Position numbers and translations under genes: made by a program
Source: Deltaproteobacteria bacterium
GTDB taxonomy: Bacteria > Desulfobacterota > DSM-4660 > Desulfatiglandales > HGW-15
Assembly: GCA_020060215.1 (NCBI GenBank)
Contig: JAGVAP010000104.1
Location: 1 to 64,000, forward strand
Direction: 5' to 3'
Length of the DNA stretch: 64,000 nt
Notes under the pieces: model-generated
What the model was told of the DNA's origin: nothing
Seen by the model: the letters and a program-made list of their open reading frames with translations, nothing else
Databases searched by the model: none
Shown: positions 47,590 through 56,652 of the stretch, piece by piece
Position numbering within the stretch: position 1 is the first letter of the stretch
Layout of the letters: every line of letters starts with the position of its first letter

Positions 47590-47874
47590 ATGACCCTCAC
47601 CAAGGCAGATCTCATTGAATCCATTTACAACCAGGTTGGGTTCTCCCGCTCGACGTCGGCCCGTATGGTTGAGACTGTGCTCGAGATCATCAAGGACAGG
47701 TTGGAGGAAGGCGAAGAGGTGCTCATCTCCGGGTTCGGTAAGTTCTCACCCCGGAACAAGGAACAGAGAAGGGGCAGAAACCCCGCGACCGGGGAGAGCC
47801 TTACCCTCAAGGAGAGAAGGATCATCACCTTCAAATGCTCGTCGGTCCTGAAAAAGAGGATCAACAGGGACTGA
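47590..47874 (+). CDS. IHF alpha / HU-family DNA-bending protein
   Basis: A 94-residue nucleoid protein. The N-terminal helices (TKADLIESIYNQVGFSRSTS) are followed by the beta-arm region with the DNA-intercalating motif RRGRNPATGE (about residues 60-69) and the IHF-like ISGFGKFS core (about 46-53). The FGKF pattern and length favour the alpha subunit of integration host factor over HU. It bends DNA in promoters, which would suit the sigma-54 promoter system in this window. AGGAGGATAG lies before the ATG. The usual IhfA neighbour pheT is absent; here it stands alone. Confidence 0.9.
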   Translation: MTLTKADLIESIYNQVGFSRSTSARMVETVLEIIKDRLEEGEEVLISGFGKFSPRNKEQRRGRNPATGESLTLKERRIITFKCSSVLKKRINRD

Positions 47875-48042
47875 CAAGAGGAAAGGTCTGCGAACGCTTA
47901 TCCAGAATCGATCATCTCTCAAACCTCCTTCAGATCACTCACTCTCTTCGGGACTTCCCTCGCCGCCCCTCCTGTTTGAGGGACGAATGGACGGCCTATG
48001 GCTTCGCCCCGGGCAGGAGTCCCTTCTCTTGGAGGGGAGATC

Positions 48043-49746
48043 ATGATCAAGAGTCTTGAGCGGAAAATGATCGTTTTTCTGCTCATTCCTGTGGGAGCCA
48101 TCCTGTTTCTCACAGGATTCATGGCCTTTCTCTACGCAAGGGGGGTGATCGTCCGAGAGTGGAGGGGGGCGGCGACCCTGAAGCTCCAGAGGGCCGCCCA
48201 CCACATGGACATGCGGCTCAGCCGGCCCGTTCAGTGGCTCCAGATGTTTTACGGGACTGCAGAAGGCCGCGGCGGCCTCATTGTTCAGGAGTGGCTGATC
48301 GAGCAGCTGCGCAGCATGGAGGGGGTCGCCGCGGTAGACCTGCAGTGGCTGCAGGATCAGCCCGGACGGCCGGCCATGGGGATGCGTGGGCGAGGGTCAG
48401 GACCCGGGCCGGGCGCCATGCGCTTTCACAGGGCGGTGATCTCCGAGGTGACATCCCCGCGCGTGGACGCCGTGACGGGCCGGAAAACGGTGGACCTCGT
48501 TTCGGAGCTCAAGAGCGAGGCCGGCGAGGTGATCGGGATACTCCGCATCTCGCTTGGGTTCGATTACCTGATGCAGGACATCCTGAGCCTCGGATGGTCC
48601 GAAGGCGACCAGGCCTGCCTCGTAGATGAATCCGGCCGGTATCTCGCGCACGCCTACGAGGTCGCAGACCACCACCTGGGCCAGTCGGGCGATCCCGTGG
48701 AGGAGGCCATCCTCTTGGAAATGAAGAAGAGGCACTTTGGGACGGTCCTGGGCCCGGGCGCTCCTCCCCGAATGGTCGGGGGATTCTACAGGCTCGAGCA
48801 GGCGCCCTGGACCCTGGTGGTCTTTGCGCCGGGAGAGACGATCCTCGCCCCCATGATCAAGTTCCGGACCTTCTTTTTTCTCGCCGGGCTCGGCTGCATC
48901 CTGATCATCCTCTTCCTCATTCGGAACATAGTCGGCAGGATGGTCCGCTCCATACGGGAGATCGCTGCGGCCGCGGAGCGGGTTGCGGGGGGGGATTATG
49001 GGGCGGCGCTTCAGCCGAGGAGCTCGGATGAAATCGGGAATCTTATCCAAAGCTTCAACAGGATGGTCGAGGGATTGAGGGAGAGGGATCTCATCGGGAA
49101 CACCTTCGGCCGGTATGTGGACCAGGAAATCGCCAAGGAGATCCTGAAGAAGCCCGAGGCAGGGAGGCTCGGCGGGGAAAAGAGGTGGGTCGCCATCCTG
49201 ATGTCCGACATCCGCAATTTCACGCCCCTCTCGGACTCTCTGCAGCCTGAAGACACCATCCGTATCCTGAACCGCTACTTTGCCCGGATGATTGCATCGA
49301 TTCAAAGGCACAAGGGCATCATTGTGGATTTCTTCGGGGACGGGATCCTGGTCTTCTTCGACCCGCTGGACGGGCCCCTCCTCCCCTCGCTCCGAAGAGC
49401 GGTCGAGTGTGCCTTCGACATGCAGTCTCGAATGGAAGGATTCAACGCAGAGATGAGGGCCGAGGGGTTCCCCGAGTTCCAGATGGGCATAGGCCTGAAT
49501 GCGGGCGAGGTGGTGGTGGGCAATATCGGCTCGGAGTACAGGGCCAAGTACGGGATCGTGGGTTCGGCCGTGAACGTCACCGAGCGCATCCAGTCCCTGG
49601 CGAGGGGCGGTGAGGTGGTGGTCTCCGAGACCGTGCTCTCCCGGCTTCAAGAAGGACTCGCCGTCACCAGGTCCTTTGTGTCGCCGCTGCGCGGAGTGGA
49701 GGGGGAGGCGAGATTGTTTGCCGTAGGGTCAACCCTCACACAATAG
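48043..49746 (+). CDS. class III nucleotide cyclase with extracellular sensor and HAMP
   Basis: A 567-residue membrane protein. TM1 is KMIVFLLIPVGAILFLTGFM (about 7-27), followed by a Cache-like periplasmic sensor of about 240 residues, TM2 FFFLAGLGCILIILFLIRNI (about 277-297), a HAMP domain (about 300-350), and a class III catalytic domain (about 380-550). Metal ligands appear in LMSDIRNFTPLSD and DFFGDGILVFF; the VGSAVNVTERI stretch holds the Asn/Arg transition-state pair. The residue before Y in RAKYGIVG is Lys, so ATP versus GTP use is not decided. GGAGGGGAGATC precedes the ATG. Its 3' end overlaps a convergent CNB-kinase gene, which could be the cAMP/cGMP receiver. Confidence 0.93.
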   Translation: MIKSLERKMIVFLLIPVGAILFLTGFMAFLYARGVIVREWRGAATLKLQRAAHHMDMRLSRPVQWLQMFYGTAEGRGGLIVQEWLIEQLRSMEGVAAVDLQWLQDQPGRPAMGMRGRGSGPGPGAMRFHRAVISEVTSPRVDAVTGRKTVDLVSELKSEAGEVIGILRISLGFDYLMQDILSLGWSEGDQACLVDESGRYLAHAYEVADHHLGQSGDPVEEAILLEMKKRHFGTVLGPGAPPRMVGGFYRLEQAPWTLVVFAPGETILAPMIKFRTFFFLAGLGCILIILFLIRNIVGRMVRSIREIAAAAERVAGGDYGAALQPRSSDEIGNLIQSFNRMVEGLRERDLIGNTFGRYVDQEIAKEILKKPEAGRLGGEKRWVAILMSDIRNFTPLSDSLQPEDTIRILNRYFARMIASIQRHKGIIVDFFGDGILVFFDPLDGPLLPSLRRAVECAFDMQSRMEGFNAEMRAEGFPEFQMGIGLNAGEVVVGNIGSEYRAKYGIVGSAVNVTERIQSLARGGEVVVSETVLSRLQEGLAVTRSFVSPLRGVEGEARLFAVGSTLTQ

Positions 49747-51039
49747 TTCGCTGGTATAGGAAAGCCGCTGGATCAGCGCAGTGGAGAAGCCCTTGTGGAA
49801 TTTGAGCTGGGTGGGGATATCGGTCTGATCAATGACCGAGGTCTGGATCTTCATGAGGACGGTCTCCTTTGCCGCCTCGATGGTAGCGGAGCGTCTGGTC
49901 CTGCCCAGGTAGGCCATCTCACCGAAGCAGTTCCCCTCTCGCAGGACGGCCAAGGGCTTTCCATGCTTCTTGACGGTCACGCGTCCCGAAATGATGATGT
50001 AAAAGCAGTCCTCAACCGCCCCCTCCGAGATGATGACCGAACCTGCGTCGTAGCGGTACCATCGGGTCGTTTTGAGGACCTCGAGCAGCTCGCTGGAGGT
50101 AAACTCCTTGAAGAAGCCCACCCGCTTCAGTGCATGGAGCCTCTCCTGGAGATTGATCTCTTCGTCCGCGTGCCTCAGGTGCTCGAAGGCGGCGCTCAAT
50201 TCCGCAGCCATCTGCATACCCGACCGGTAGCGTTGCGCCGGATCCTTCTCCAGACACTTGCCAATGATCCTCTCAAGGGACTCCGGGATCTCGCTTCGGA
50301 ACTCTCTCAGTGGTGGGGGTGGCTCGTAGGATATCTTGAAGAGCGTGCTGACCTCGTCCTCACCTTCAAAAGGTCTCGCACCGGCAATGAGCTCATAGAA
50401 AACCACCCCTAAGGAAAACAGATCCATCTGCGGAGTGGCAGCCTCACCCTTCAAGAGCTCAGGGGCCGTGTAGTACAGGGAAGCCCTCATCCCCCCGGAG
50501 TTGGACGGATCCGAATCTCCCTCCACCCTGGCGATTCCAAAATCCGCAATCTTGGCCCCGGCGCCGTTCGCCACCATGACGTTCCCAGGTTTGACGTCCC
50601 GATGGATCACTCCGGCCCTGTGGGCGTAGTCAAGGGCCTTCGCACACTGCAAGATGATCCTGAGCGCCTCTTCCAGGCCGAGGAGATGGGGTTTGCGGCA
50701 GAACTGCTTGATGGTCGGCCCGTCCACGCACTCCATGACCAGATAACACCTTCCGGGCTCCACCATCGCGTCGTAGAGGGAGACGATGTGGGGATGGGTC
50801 AGCCTGCCGGCGGCCCTGGCCTCGTTGAAAAAAGACTTGTGGAAACGCTCCGGCGGCAGCCCTTTTGGATTGCCTGTGGAACAGACCTTGATGGCCACCC
50901 GCCGGTCGATGAAAGGATCATGGGCCTCATAGACGACCCCCATGCCTCCCCTGCCGATCTCTCTGGAGACTGCATACCGTCCTATCTTCTTGGGGATGTC
51001 TGGAACAGTCATGGCGGCTTCGGTCGCGGGCTCATCCAC
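49729..51039 (-). CDS. Ser/Thr protein kinase with C-terminal cyclic nucleotide-binding domain
   Basis: A 436-residue single-chain Hanks-type kinase fused to a CNB domain. Kinase motifs: glycine loop IGRGGMGVVYEA, VAIKVCST (ATP Lys), HRDVKPGNVM (catalytic Asp) and ADFGIARVEG (DFG). The CNB domain (about 305-425) has an intact phosphate-binding cassette NCFGEMAYLGRTRRSATIEA, with the Glu and Arg that hold the cyclic phosphate. There is no membrane segment. This layout is analogous to eukaryotic PKG, with one chain rather than separate subunits. The GTG at 51039 overlaps the RlpA stop codon; an ATG at 51012 is an alternative. It converges on the nucleotide cyclase gene with an 18-base 3' overlap. 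Confidence 0.92.
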   Translation of the reverse strand: MDEPATEAAMTVPDIPKKIGRYAVSREIGRGGMGVVYEAHDPFIDRRVAIKVCSTGNPKGLPPERFHKSFFNEARAAGRLTHPHIVSLYDAMVEPGRCYLVMECVDGPTIKQFCRKPHLLGLEEALRIILQCAKALDYAHRAGVIHRDVKPGNVMVANGAGAKIADFGIARVEGDSDPSNSGGMRASLYYTAPELLKGEAATPQMDLFSLGVVFYELIAGARPFEGEDEVSTLFKISYEPPPPLREFRSEIPESLERIIGKCLEKDPAQRYRSGMQMAAELSAAFEHLRHADEEINLQERLHALKRVGFFKEFTSSELLEVLKTTRWYRYDAGSVIISEGAVEDCFYIIISGRVTVKKHGKPLAVLREGNCFGEMAYLGRTRRSATIEAAKETVLMKIQTSVIDQTDIPTQLKFHKGFSTALIQRLSYTSELLCEG

Positions 51040-51700
51040 GGACCCGCATCACGAGCGGTCCCACCCCTTTCTCCAGGAGCGAGAGCCTCTTCGCGAGCCC
51101 GTAGGAGAGGTCCACGTCGCGCCCCTCTACATAGGGGCCCCGGTCCGTAACCACCGCCGTTGCGCGCTGGCGCGTGACAGGGTTCTCGAGCTCCACCCTC
51201 GTGCCCAGGGGGAGGGCCTGGTGTGCAATGGTGGCCGCGTGCATGTTGTAGATCTGGCCGTTGGCCATGGGCCTGCCGTGATATTCCTTGCCGTACCAGC
51301 TCGCGACGACCTCCATGCGCTCCGGGTAGGAAGGGACGCGAACCCGGATCTTCTGACCCGGCTGGATCTTTCGCGGGTCCTGGATGGAGTTGTCCCTGAT
51401 GAGATCCTCCACGTTCACGTGGAACCTCTTGACCGCCAGGTTCCAGAGCGTGTCGCCCTCCTTGATGGTATACTCGACCCAGCGCTTGACGCCGGGGTCG
51501 CCCTCCTTCTTCTCTTTCTCCACTCGAAGCACGGACTCAAACTCCGAAGCCCGCGCGGAAGCGCCCGAGACCGCCCCCTCCCCGCCTGCTGAAGCCACCT
51601 GCAACGCCCCTCCCTCCGGAGACCGATCGATCTTCATTCGAACACTGGGGACCGGCCCTGAGAAGTAACCGGTGCCGCCCCTCTGGATGTAGAAACCCAT
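51032..51700 (-). CDS. RlpA-like lytic transglycosylase with LysM domain
   Basis: A 222-residue protein with a LysM peptidoglycan-binding domain (YTIKEGDTLWNLAVKRFHVN ... KIQPGQKIRV, about residues 75-120) followed by an RlpA/double-psi beta-barrel domain (VASWYGKEYHGRPMANGQIY ... VVTDRGPYVEGRDVDLSYG, about 130-215), including the conserved WYG and the DRGPY and DLS residues. RlpA cleaves naked glycan strands. The start at ATG 51700 lies after GGCGGAGG, but a signal peptide is not obvious (MGFYIQRGGTGYFSGPVPSV). It overlaps the kinase gene start by 8 bases (kinase start within its end), so the two are coupled. Confidence 0.88.
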   Translation of the reverse strand: MGFYIQRGGTGYFSGPVPSVRMKIDRSPEGGALQVASAGGEGAVSGASARASEFESVLRVEKEKKEGDPGVKRWVEYTIKEGDTLWNLAVKRFHVNVEDLIRDNSIQDPRKIQPGQKIRVRVPSYPERMEVVASWYGKEYHGRPMANGQIYNMHAATIAHQALPLGTRVELENPVTRQRATAVVTDRGPYVEGRDVDLSYGLAKRLSLLEKGVGPLVMRVRG

Positions 51701-51905
51701 CCTCCGCCCTCCTGCGCTGGTGATCGATTTCGAACTTCTGACCGAAACACTAGCAACTCCCGTGCCAGGGAACGACCGGAGGGAGGGCACCACCCTTCCG
51801 CAGGATGGCCCGGGCCGATTACGGGGCCGGGCAGCGGCGGCCCAACACTGGACAGCGGGCTTTCCCGCCCTTTGGCAGCGACCGCAGCGGTTTGCGGGAA
51901 TAACC

Positions 51906-51940
51906 TTGACACTCTTGGAACCACTTCATATCCTTACAAT
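51906..51940 (+). promoter_or_regulatory. sigma-70 promoter of gap
   Basis: TTGACA (51906-51911) is followed after 17 bases by TATCCT (51929-51934). A further TACAAT lies at 51935-51940. Transcription would begin about 30-40 bases before the gap start codon. Confidence 0.6.
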
Positions 51941-51942
51941 AG

Positions 51943-53043
<1,101 letters not shown>

Positions 53044-53071
53044 TTTCCCTCGCGGAGTTCACAGAGACAGA

Positions 53072-53113
53072 AGAGCCGTCGGCCTGACCGGCTCGACCGG
53101 GGCCGACGGCTCT
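53072..53113. terminator. long perfect hairpin after gap
   Basis: AGAGCCGTCGGCC pairs with GGCCGACGGCTCT without mismatch (13 bp) around a 16-base loop. There is no T-run on either strand, so it may be a rho-assisted or stability hairpin protecting the gap mRNA 3' end rather than a classic terminator. Confidence 0.75.
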
Positions 53114-53181
53114 CAGATCCCGAAGCGGATGGACGAGGTCGAGCGGAGCGGCCCCACACCCCGCAGGTGCCGTCCTCTGCG

Positions 53182-53964
53182 CTAAGTCCAAGCCCACGTC
53201 GCCGCCACGACGCATGCCGTCACGGCCATGGCCTTGTAGTCCGCCGTGGTCATCCGTATCTCCCTCAGGAAGGTGCGGGGTCCGCCGCTGTATCCCCTGG
53301 CCTCTATGGCTGCTGCCAGACGGTCGGCCCTCCTCATCGTCCCCGTCATCACCGGCCACATGAGACGGGAGACGGCCCCGGCCCTGTCTCGGAGAGGGGC
53401 CGAGGCAAGATCCGCGCCTCTCGCAAGCTGCGCCGTCCTCACCCTGTGGATCTCCTCCCGCAGGACCGGTACGAACCTCACGGCCATGGAGACCATCAGG
53501 GCCAGCTCATGGGAAGGCACACCGAGGAAACGAAACGGTCGCAGGATGCGCTCGATCCCCCCGATCATCTCGCTCGGGGCCGTGGTCATCGTAAGGGTCG
53601 CGGCCCACGCGAGGAGGAGGGCCAGCCTCCACGCGATCTGGAGACCCCCCGACAGACCCTCATAGGTGATGTGGATCCCCCGGATGGGAAAAGGGGGGAC
53701 AGGACGTCCGTCGGTGAACAGGAGATGGAGCATGAACAGGAAGAGAATGAAGAGGGCTGCGGGCTTCAGGGCCTCGTAGAAGCTCCGCAGGGGCAACCGG
53801 GAGAGCATGCCCGTCAGGAAAAGCATGCCGCTCAGGAGAGAAAGGCCGAAGATTCCCCTGTTCAGGATGACCACGCTCAAGGCAATGATGGAGAAGATCT
53901 TGACGCGGGGATCCACCCGGTGGAGAAAGGATGGCCCTGGGATGTAGTGACCTAGGGATGCCAT
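53182..53964 (-). CDS. ecfT: ECF transporter transmembrane protein EcfT (biotin)
   Basis: A 260-residue membrane protein of the EcfT/CbiQ family: N-terminal HYIPGPSFLHRVDPRVKIFS, then about five helices (SIIALSVVILNRGIFGLSLL, LFILFLFMLHLLFT, ALLLAWAATLTMTT). The two characteristic Ala-Arg-Gly motifs are present in QLARGADL (about 180) and EARGYSGG (about 222). These couple EcfT to the ATPases. It follows ecfA by 25 bases in the biotin operon birA-bioY-ecfA-ecfT and is the last gene. A single ECF ATPase gene is present, so the ATPase would act as a homodimer. Confidence 0.93.
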   Translation of the reverse strand: MASLGHYIPGPSFLHRVDPRVKIFSIIALSVVILNRGIFGLSLLSGMLFLTGMLSRLPLRSFYEALKPAALFILFLFMLHLLFTDGRPVPPFPIRGIHITYEGLSGGLQIAWRLALLLAWAATLTMTTAPSEMIGGIERILRPFRFLGVPSHELALMVSMAVRFVPVLREEIHRVRTAQLARGADLASAPLRDRAGAVSRLMWPVMTGTMRRADRLAAAIEARGYSGGPRTFLREIRMTTADYKAMAVTACVVAATWAWT

Positions 53965-53988
53965 GATGCCGATGTATTCCTTTGATCG

Positions 53989-54903
53989 TCATTTGATCTT
54001 GGATGACATTCTGATTTCCGCCGATCCCTCCTGCTCCGCATCGGTCCGAGCCGACCTCCGCCCGCGTTCCCCATGCTCGGATCCTTGAAGGAGTTGGAGG
54101 ATCTCCATGCATGCATCATCAATGGTGCGGACCGCAGGGTTCACCGAGAGGCCCCGCTCCTTCAGCCGCGACAGCAGTTCCGTGATCCCCGGGATGCCGA
54201 GGCCGATCTCGGTCAGCGTCTCGGGGCTTCCCAGGAAGCGCGCAGGGGAGTCGTCACCGGCGATCACACCTCCATGCAGCACCACCACTCTTTCCGCATG
54301 AAAGAGGTCCTCGGGATGATGGGTCACATGGATGATGGTGATCCCCTTTCGGTGCAGGGCCAGGATCATCTCGATGACCCGCTTCCGGGAGGCGGGATCG
54401 AGGTACGCCGTAGGTTCGTCCAGGACGATGTACTTGGGCTCCATGGCCAGGATCCCTGCAATGGCTACAAGCTGTTTCTCCCCCTCGGAGAGGAGGTGGG
54501 GCGGGCTCTTGGCATAGCGGCTCATGCGGACGACATCGAGGGAGACGTCGACCCTCCGGCGGATCTCAGGAGGGGCCACACCCATGTTCCCCGGGCCGAA
54601 CGAAATATCCTCCTCCACCGTCATCCCGATCAACTGGTCGTCCGGGTTTCCGAAGACCATTCCCACGCGCTGCCGGATGCGGCCGAGCTCTTTGCGCTCC
54701 CGGGTATTCATCCCGTCGACGAGGACATCCCCCCGGTCCGGCAGCAGCAATCCGTTGAAGTGTCGGACGAGCGTGGTCTTCCCGCAGCCGTTGGGTCCGA
54801 TGACGGCCACATATTCGCCTTCGCGGATGGTAAGATCGATGCCTCGCAGGACGGGCCCGCCACTCCTGGCATACCGGTGTTCCAGGCCCCGAGCCTCGAT
54901 CAT
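53989..54903 (-). CDS. ecfA: ECF transporter ATP-binding protein EcfA (biotin)
   Basis: A 304-residue ABC ATPase of the ECF group: Walker A GPNGCGKTTLV (about 40-50), Q-loop GMVFGNPDDQLIG, signature LLSEGEKQLVAIAG (canonical LSGGQKQRVAIAG; G to E at the second Gly, R to L), Walker B YIVLDEPTAYLD and switch His in IIHVTHHPED. The 60-residue C-terminal extension (ITELLSRLKERGLSVNPAVR onward) is the ECF-specific dimerisation tail. It energises biotin uptake with BioY and EcfT. The start at ATG 54903 shares ATGA with the bioY stop, a clear translational coupling. Confidence 0.93.
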   Translation of the reverse strand: MIEARGLEHRYARSGGPVLRGIDLTIREGEYVAVIGPNGCGKTTLVRHFNGLLLPDRGDVLVDGMNTRERKELGRIRQRVGMVFGNPDDQLIGMTVEEDISFGPGNMGVAPPEIRRRVDVSLDVVRMSRYAKSPPHLLSEGEKQLVAIAGILAMEPKYIVLDEPTAYLDPASRKRVIEMILALHRKGITIIHVTHHPEDLFHAERVVVLHGGVIAGDDSPARFLGSPETLTEIGLGIPGITELLSRLKERGLSVNPAVRTIDDACMEILQLLQGSEHGERGRRSARTDAEQEGSAEIRMSSKIK

Positions 54904-55451
54904 AGAGGCCCCAGCCTTTCCCTCAACCGGGTCGTCAGCAGGGCCGCGGCAACGATCTTCAGCGCGTCTCCCGCCAGGAACGGGACCGCCCCGAGGGCGA
55001 CCGCCTTTTCCATGGAGAGCCCGGCCACCACGGAGAGCTGGACCACCCCCAGGATGTAGACGACCACCGTACCGGCGATCATGGAAAGGACATACCACCG
55101 GAACCCCGGCACGCTTTTCAGCCTCGCCAGGAAGCCGATCACGAAGGCAGCGGCCAGGAAGCCCAGGAGATACCCCCCTGTGGGGCCGAGAAGGACCCCG
55201 AGACCGGCCTTGCCGCCCGAAAAGACCGGCATGCCCATGATGCCCAGGAGGAGATAGATGAACTGGCTGAGAGCGCCCAGCCTGGGGCCGAGCAATGCGG
55301 CGCTCACGAAGAGGACAAAGGTCTGGAGCGTAATCGGGACCGGGGGGAGTGGGATGGAGATGTAAGCCGCGGCGGCGGTTGCCGCGCCGAAAAGCGATGC
55401 GTAGACCATCCCCCTCAGCGGCAATGGTGAGCCGGTGCGTTCACCTTCCAA
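54900..55451 (-). CDS. bioY: biotin transporter substrate-binding S component BioY
   Basis: A 183-residue BioY with six helices. Signatures include SIPLPPVPITLQTFVLFVSA (about 32-51), LGALSQFIYLLLGIMGMPVF, GLGVLLGPTGGYLLGFLAAA and PFLAGDALKIVAAALL. It binds biotin in the membrane and pairs with the EcfA/EcfT module encoded right after it. Its start overlaps the 3' end of birA by 11 bases, and its stop overlaps ecfA. The BirA operator in front of birA should therefore control import as well. Confidence 0.96.
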   Translation of the reverse strand: MEGERTGSPLPLRGMVYASLFGAATAAAAYISIPLPPVPITLQTFVLFVSAALLGPRLGALSQFIYLLLGIMGMPVFSGGKAGLGVLLGPTGGYLLGFLAAAFVIGFLARLKSVPGFRWYVLSMIAGTVVVYILGVVQLSVVAGLSMEKAVALGAVPFLAGDALKIVAAALLTTRLRERLGPL

Positions 55452-56451
55452 GCCTTCTGCTCCTTTTTGTATGGTCGAGACCCAGAAACCGAATATCCCC
55501 GGAGGTGATCCTGGCCCGACGGCCGCCTGCCGTCCTCACGACGAGACCGCCGTCCTCGTCGACCCCTTCCACGACCCCCTCCGAGCGCTCTTCACCGGTC
55601 TCCACGAAAACGCGCCTGCCCACGACCCCCGAAAGCTCCTGCCAACGGGACAGGACTCGGCCGGTCACACCCTTCCTGCAATAGGCGTAACACGCCTCGA
55701 GGCGAGCGAGGTATCGAACGAGCAGGCTCGACCGGAGAACGCGCGTACCCGATTCCAGGAAAAGGGAGGTGGCGGTCGCCTGCAGGGGCCGCGGGAACCT
55801 GCGGTTGCTCACATTGACGCCCAAGCCGACCACCATGTAATCGACCGAATCCATCTCGGCCCCCACCTCCGTGAGGATGCCGGCAGCCTTCTTCCCGCGG
55901 AGCAGGATGTCGTTGGGCCATTTGATGGACACGTTCGAGAGCCCCAGGTCCAGGATGGTCTCGGCCAGGGCCAGGGATGCAAGGATGGGGATCCTCCCCG
56001 CCTGGCCGAGCAGGAGCCTCGGGCGCAGCACGACAGAGGCGTAAAGACCGTCGTGCACGGGCGAGTACCACGTCCTTCGCTTCCTCCCCCTCCCCCCCGT
56101 CTGGGTGTCGGCGACGACCAGCGTCCCTTCGGGTGCGCCGGCGAGGGCCATGGATTTGGCGGTGGTGTTCGTGGACTCCGTCCGTTCGAGACAGACGACT
56201 TCCCCTCTTCCGAACACCCGGGTCTGAAGCCCCGCCCTGATCTCTTCGGCCGCCAGCCGGTCCGGCGTCTCGGAGAGCAGGTACCCCTTCCGGGGCGAAG
56301 AGTCGATTGCGCAACCCTCCTCGCGGAGCCTGCACACGTGCTTCCACACGGCCGATCGGGTCAACGAAACCGTCTTCGCCAGGCGATCGCCGGAAACCCA
56401 GGTCCCCTCGGCCTCCTTCAGCAGGGAGAGCAATGCTTCTCTCGTATTCAT
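55441..56451 (-). CDS. birA: bifunctional biotin ligase / biotin operon repressor BirA
   Basis: A 336-residue group II biotin ligase. The N-terminal winged HTH (ALLSLLKEAEGTWVSGDRLA ... TRSAVWKHVCRLREEG ... GYLL, about 4-62) is the repressor domain. The catalytic core has TESTNTTAKSMA, the biotin loop GGRGRKRRTWYSP (about 118-130), IKWPNDILL (about 178) and KKAAGILTEVG. It forms biotinyl-AMP, biotinylates BCCP or other carboxyl carriers, and represses its own operon when loaded. The start at ATG 56451 is 42 bases from the BirA operator at 56493. The C-terminal SH3-like domain is complete. Confidence 0.96.
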   Translation of the reverse strand: MNTREALLSLLKEAEGTWVSGDRLAKTVSLTRSAVWKHVCRLREEGCAIDSSPRKGYLLSETPDRLAAEEIRAGLQTRVFGRGEVVCLERTESTNTTAKSMALAGAPEGTLVVADTQTGGRGRKRRTWYSPVHDGLYASVVLRPRLLLGQAGRIPILASLALAETILDLGLSNVSIKWPNDILLRGKKAAGILTEVGAEMDSVDYMVVGLGVNVSNRRFPRPLQATATSLFLESGTRVLRSSLLVRYLARLEACYAYCRKGVTGRVLSRWQELSGVVGRRVFVETGEERSEGVVEGVDEDGGLVVRTAGGRRARITSGDIRFLGLDHTKRSRRLGR

Positions 56452-56468
56452 AGCGTCGGCCGCTTTTC

Positions 56469-56524
56469 TGGATAGCACGTCCGGTCTCAAAATGTCAACC
56501 ATGGATCGTCCGGCCAGGTTGACA
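56469..56524 (-). promoter_or_regulatory. BirA operator overlapping the birA-bioY-ecfAT promoter
   Basis: The palindrome TGTCAACC (56493-56500), 16-base spacer, GGTTGACA (56517-56524) matches the BirA operator design TGTNAACC-N15/16-GGTTNACA. Its inner arm supplies the -35 TTGACA on the minus strand, with a weak -10 TATCCA at 56469-56474 after 18 bases. BirA binding would block the promoter of its own operon. Confidence 0.85.
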
Positions 56525-56652
56525 ATGGGACGTGGATGGTCTCTCCCGACCGGGCTCAGAGAACCGGTTATCGAGCATCACGCATCCAGTCTCCGCACCA
56601 AAACGCGCAACCGGCTGGAAGCGTACCGGCATACCGCGCCCACGGCGCCTGA

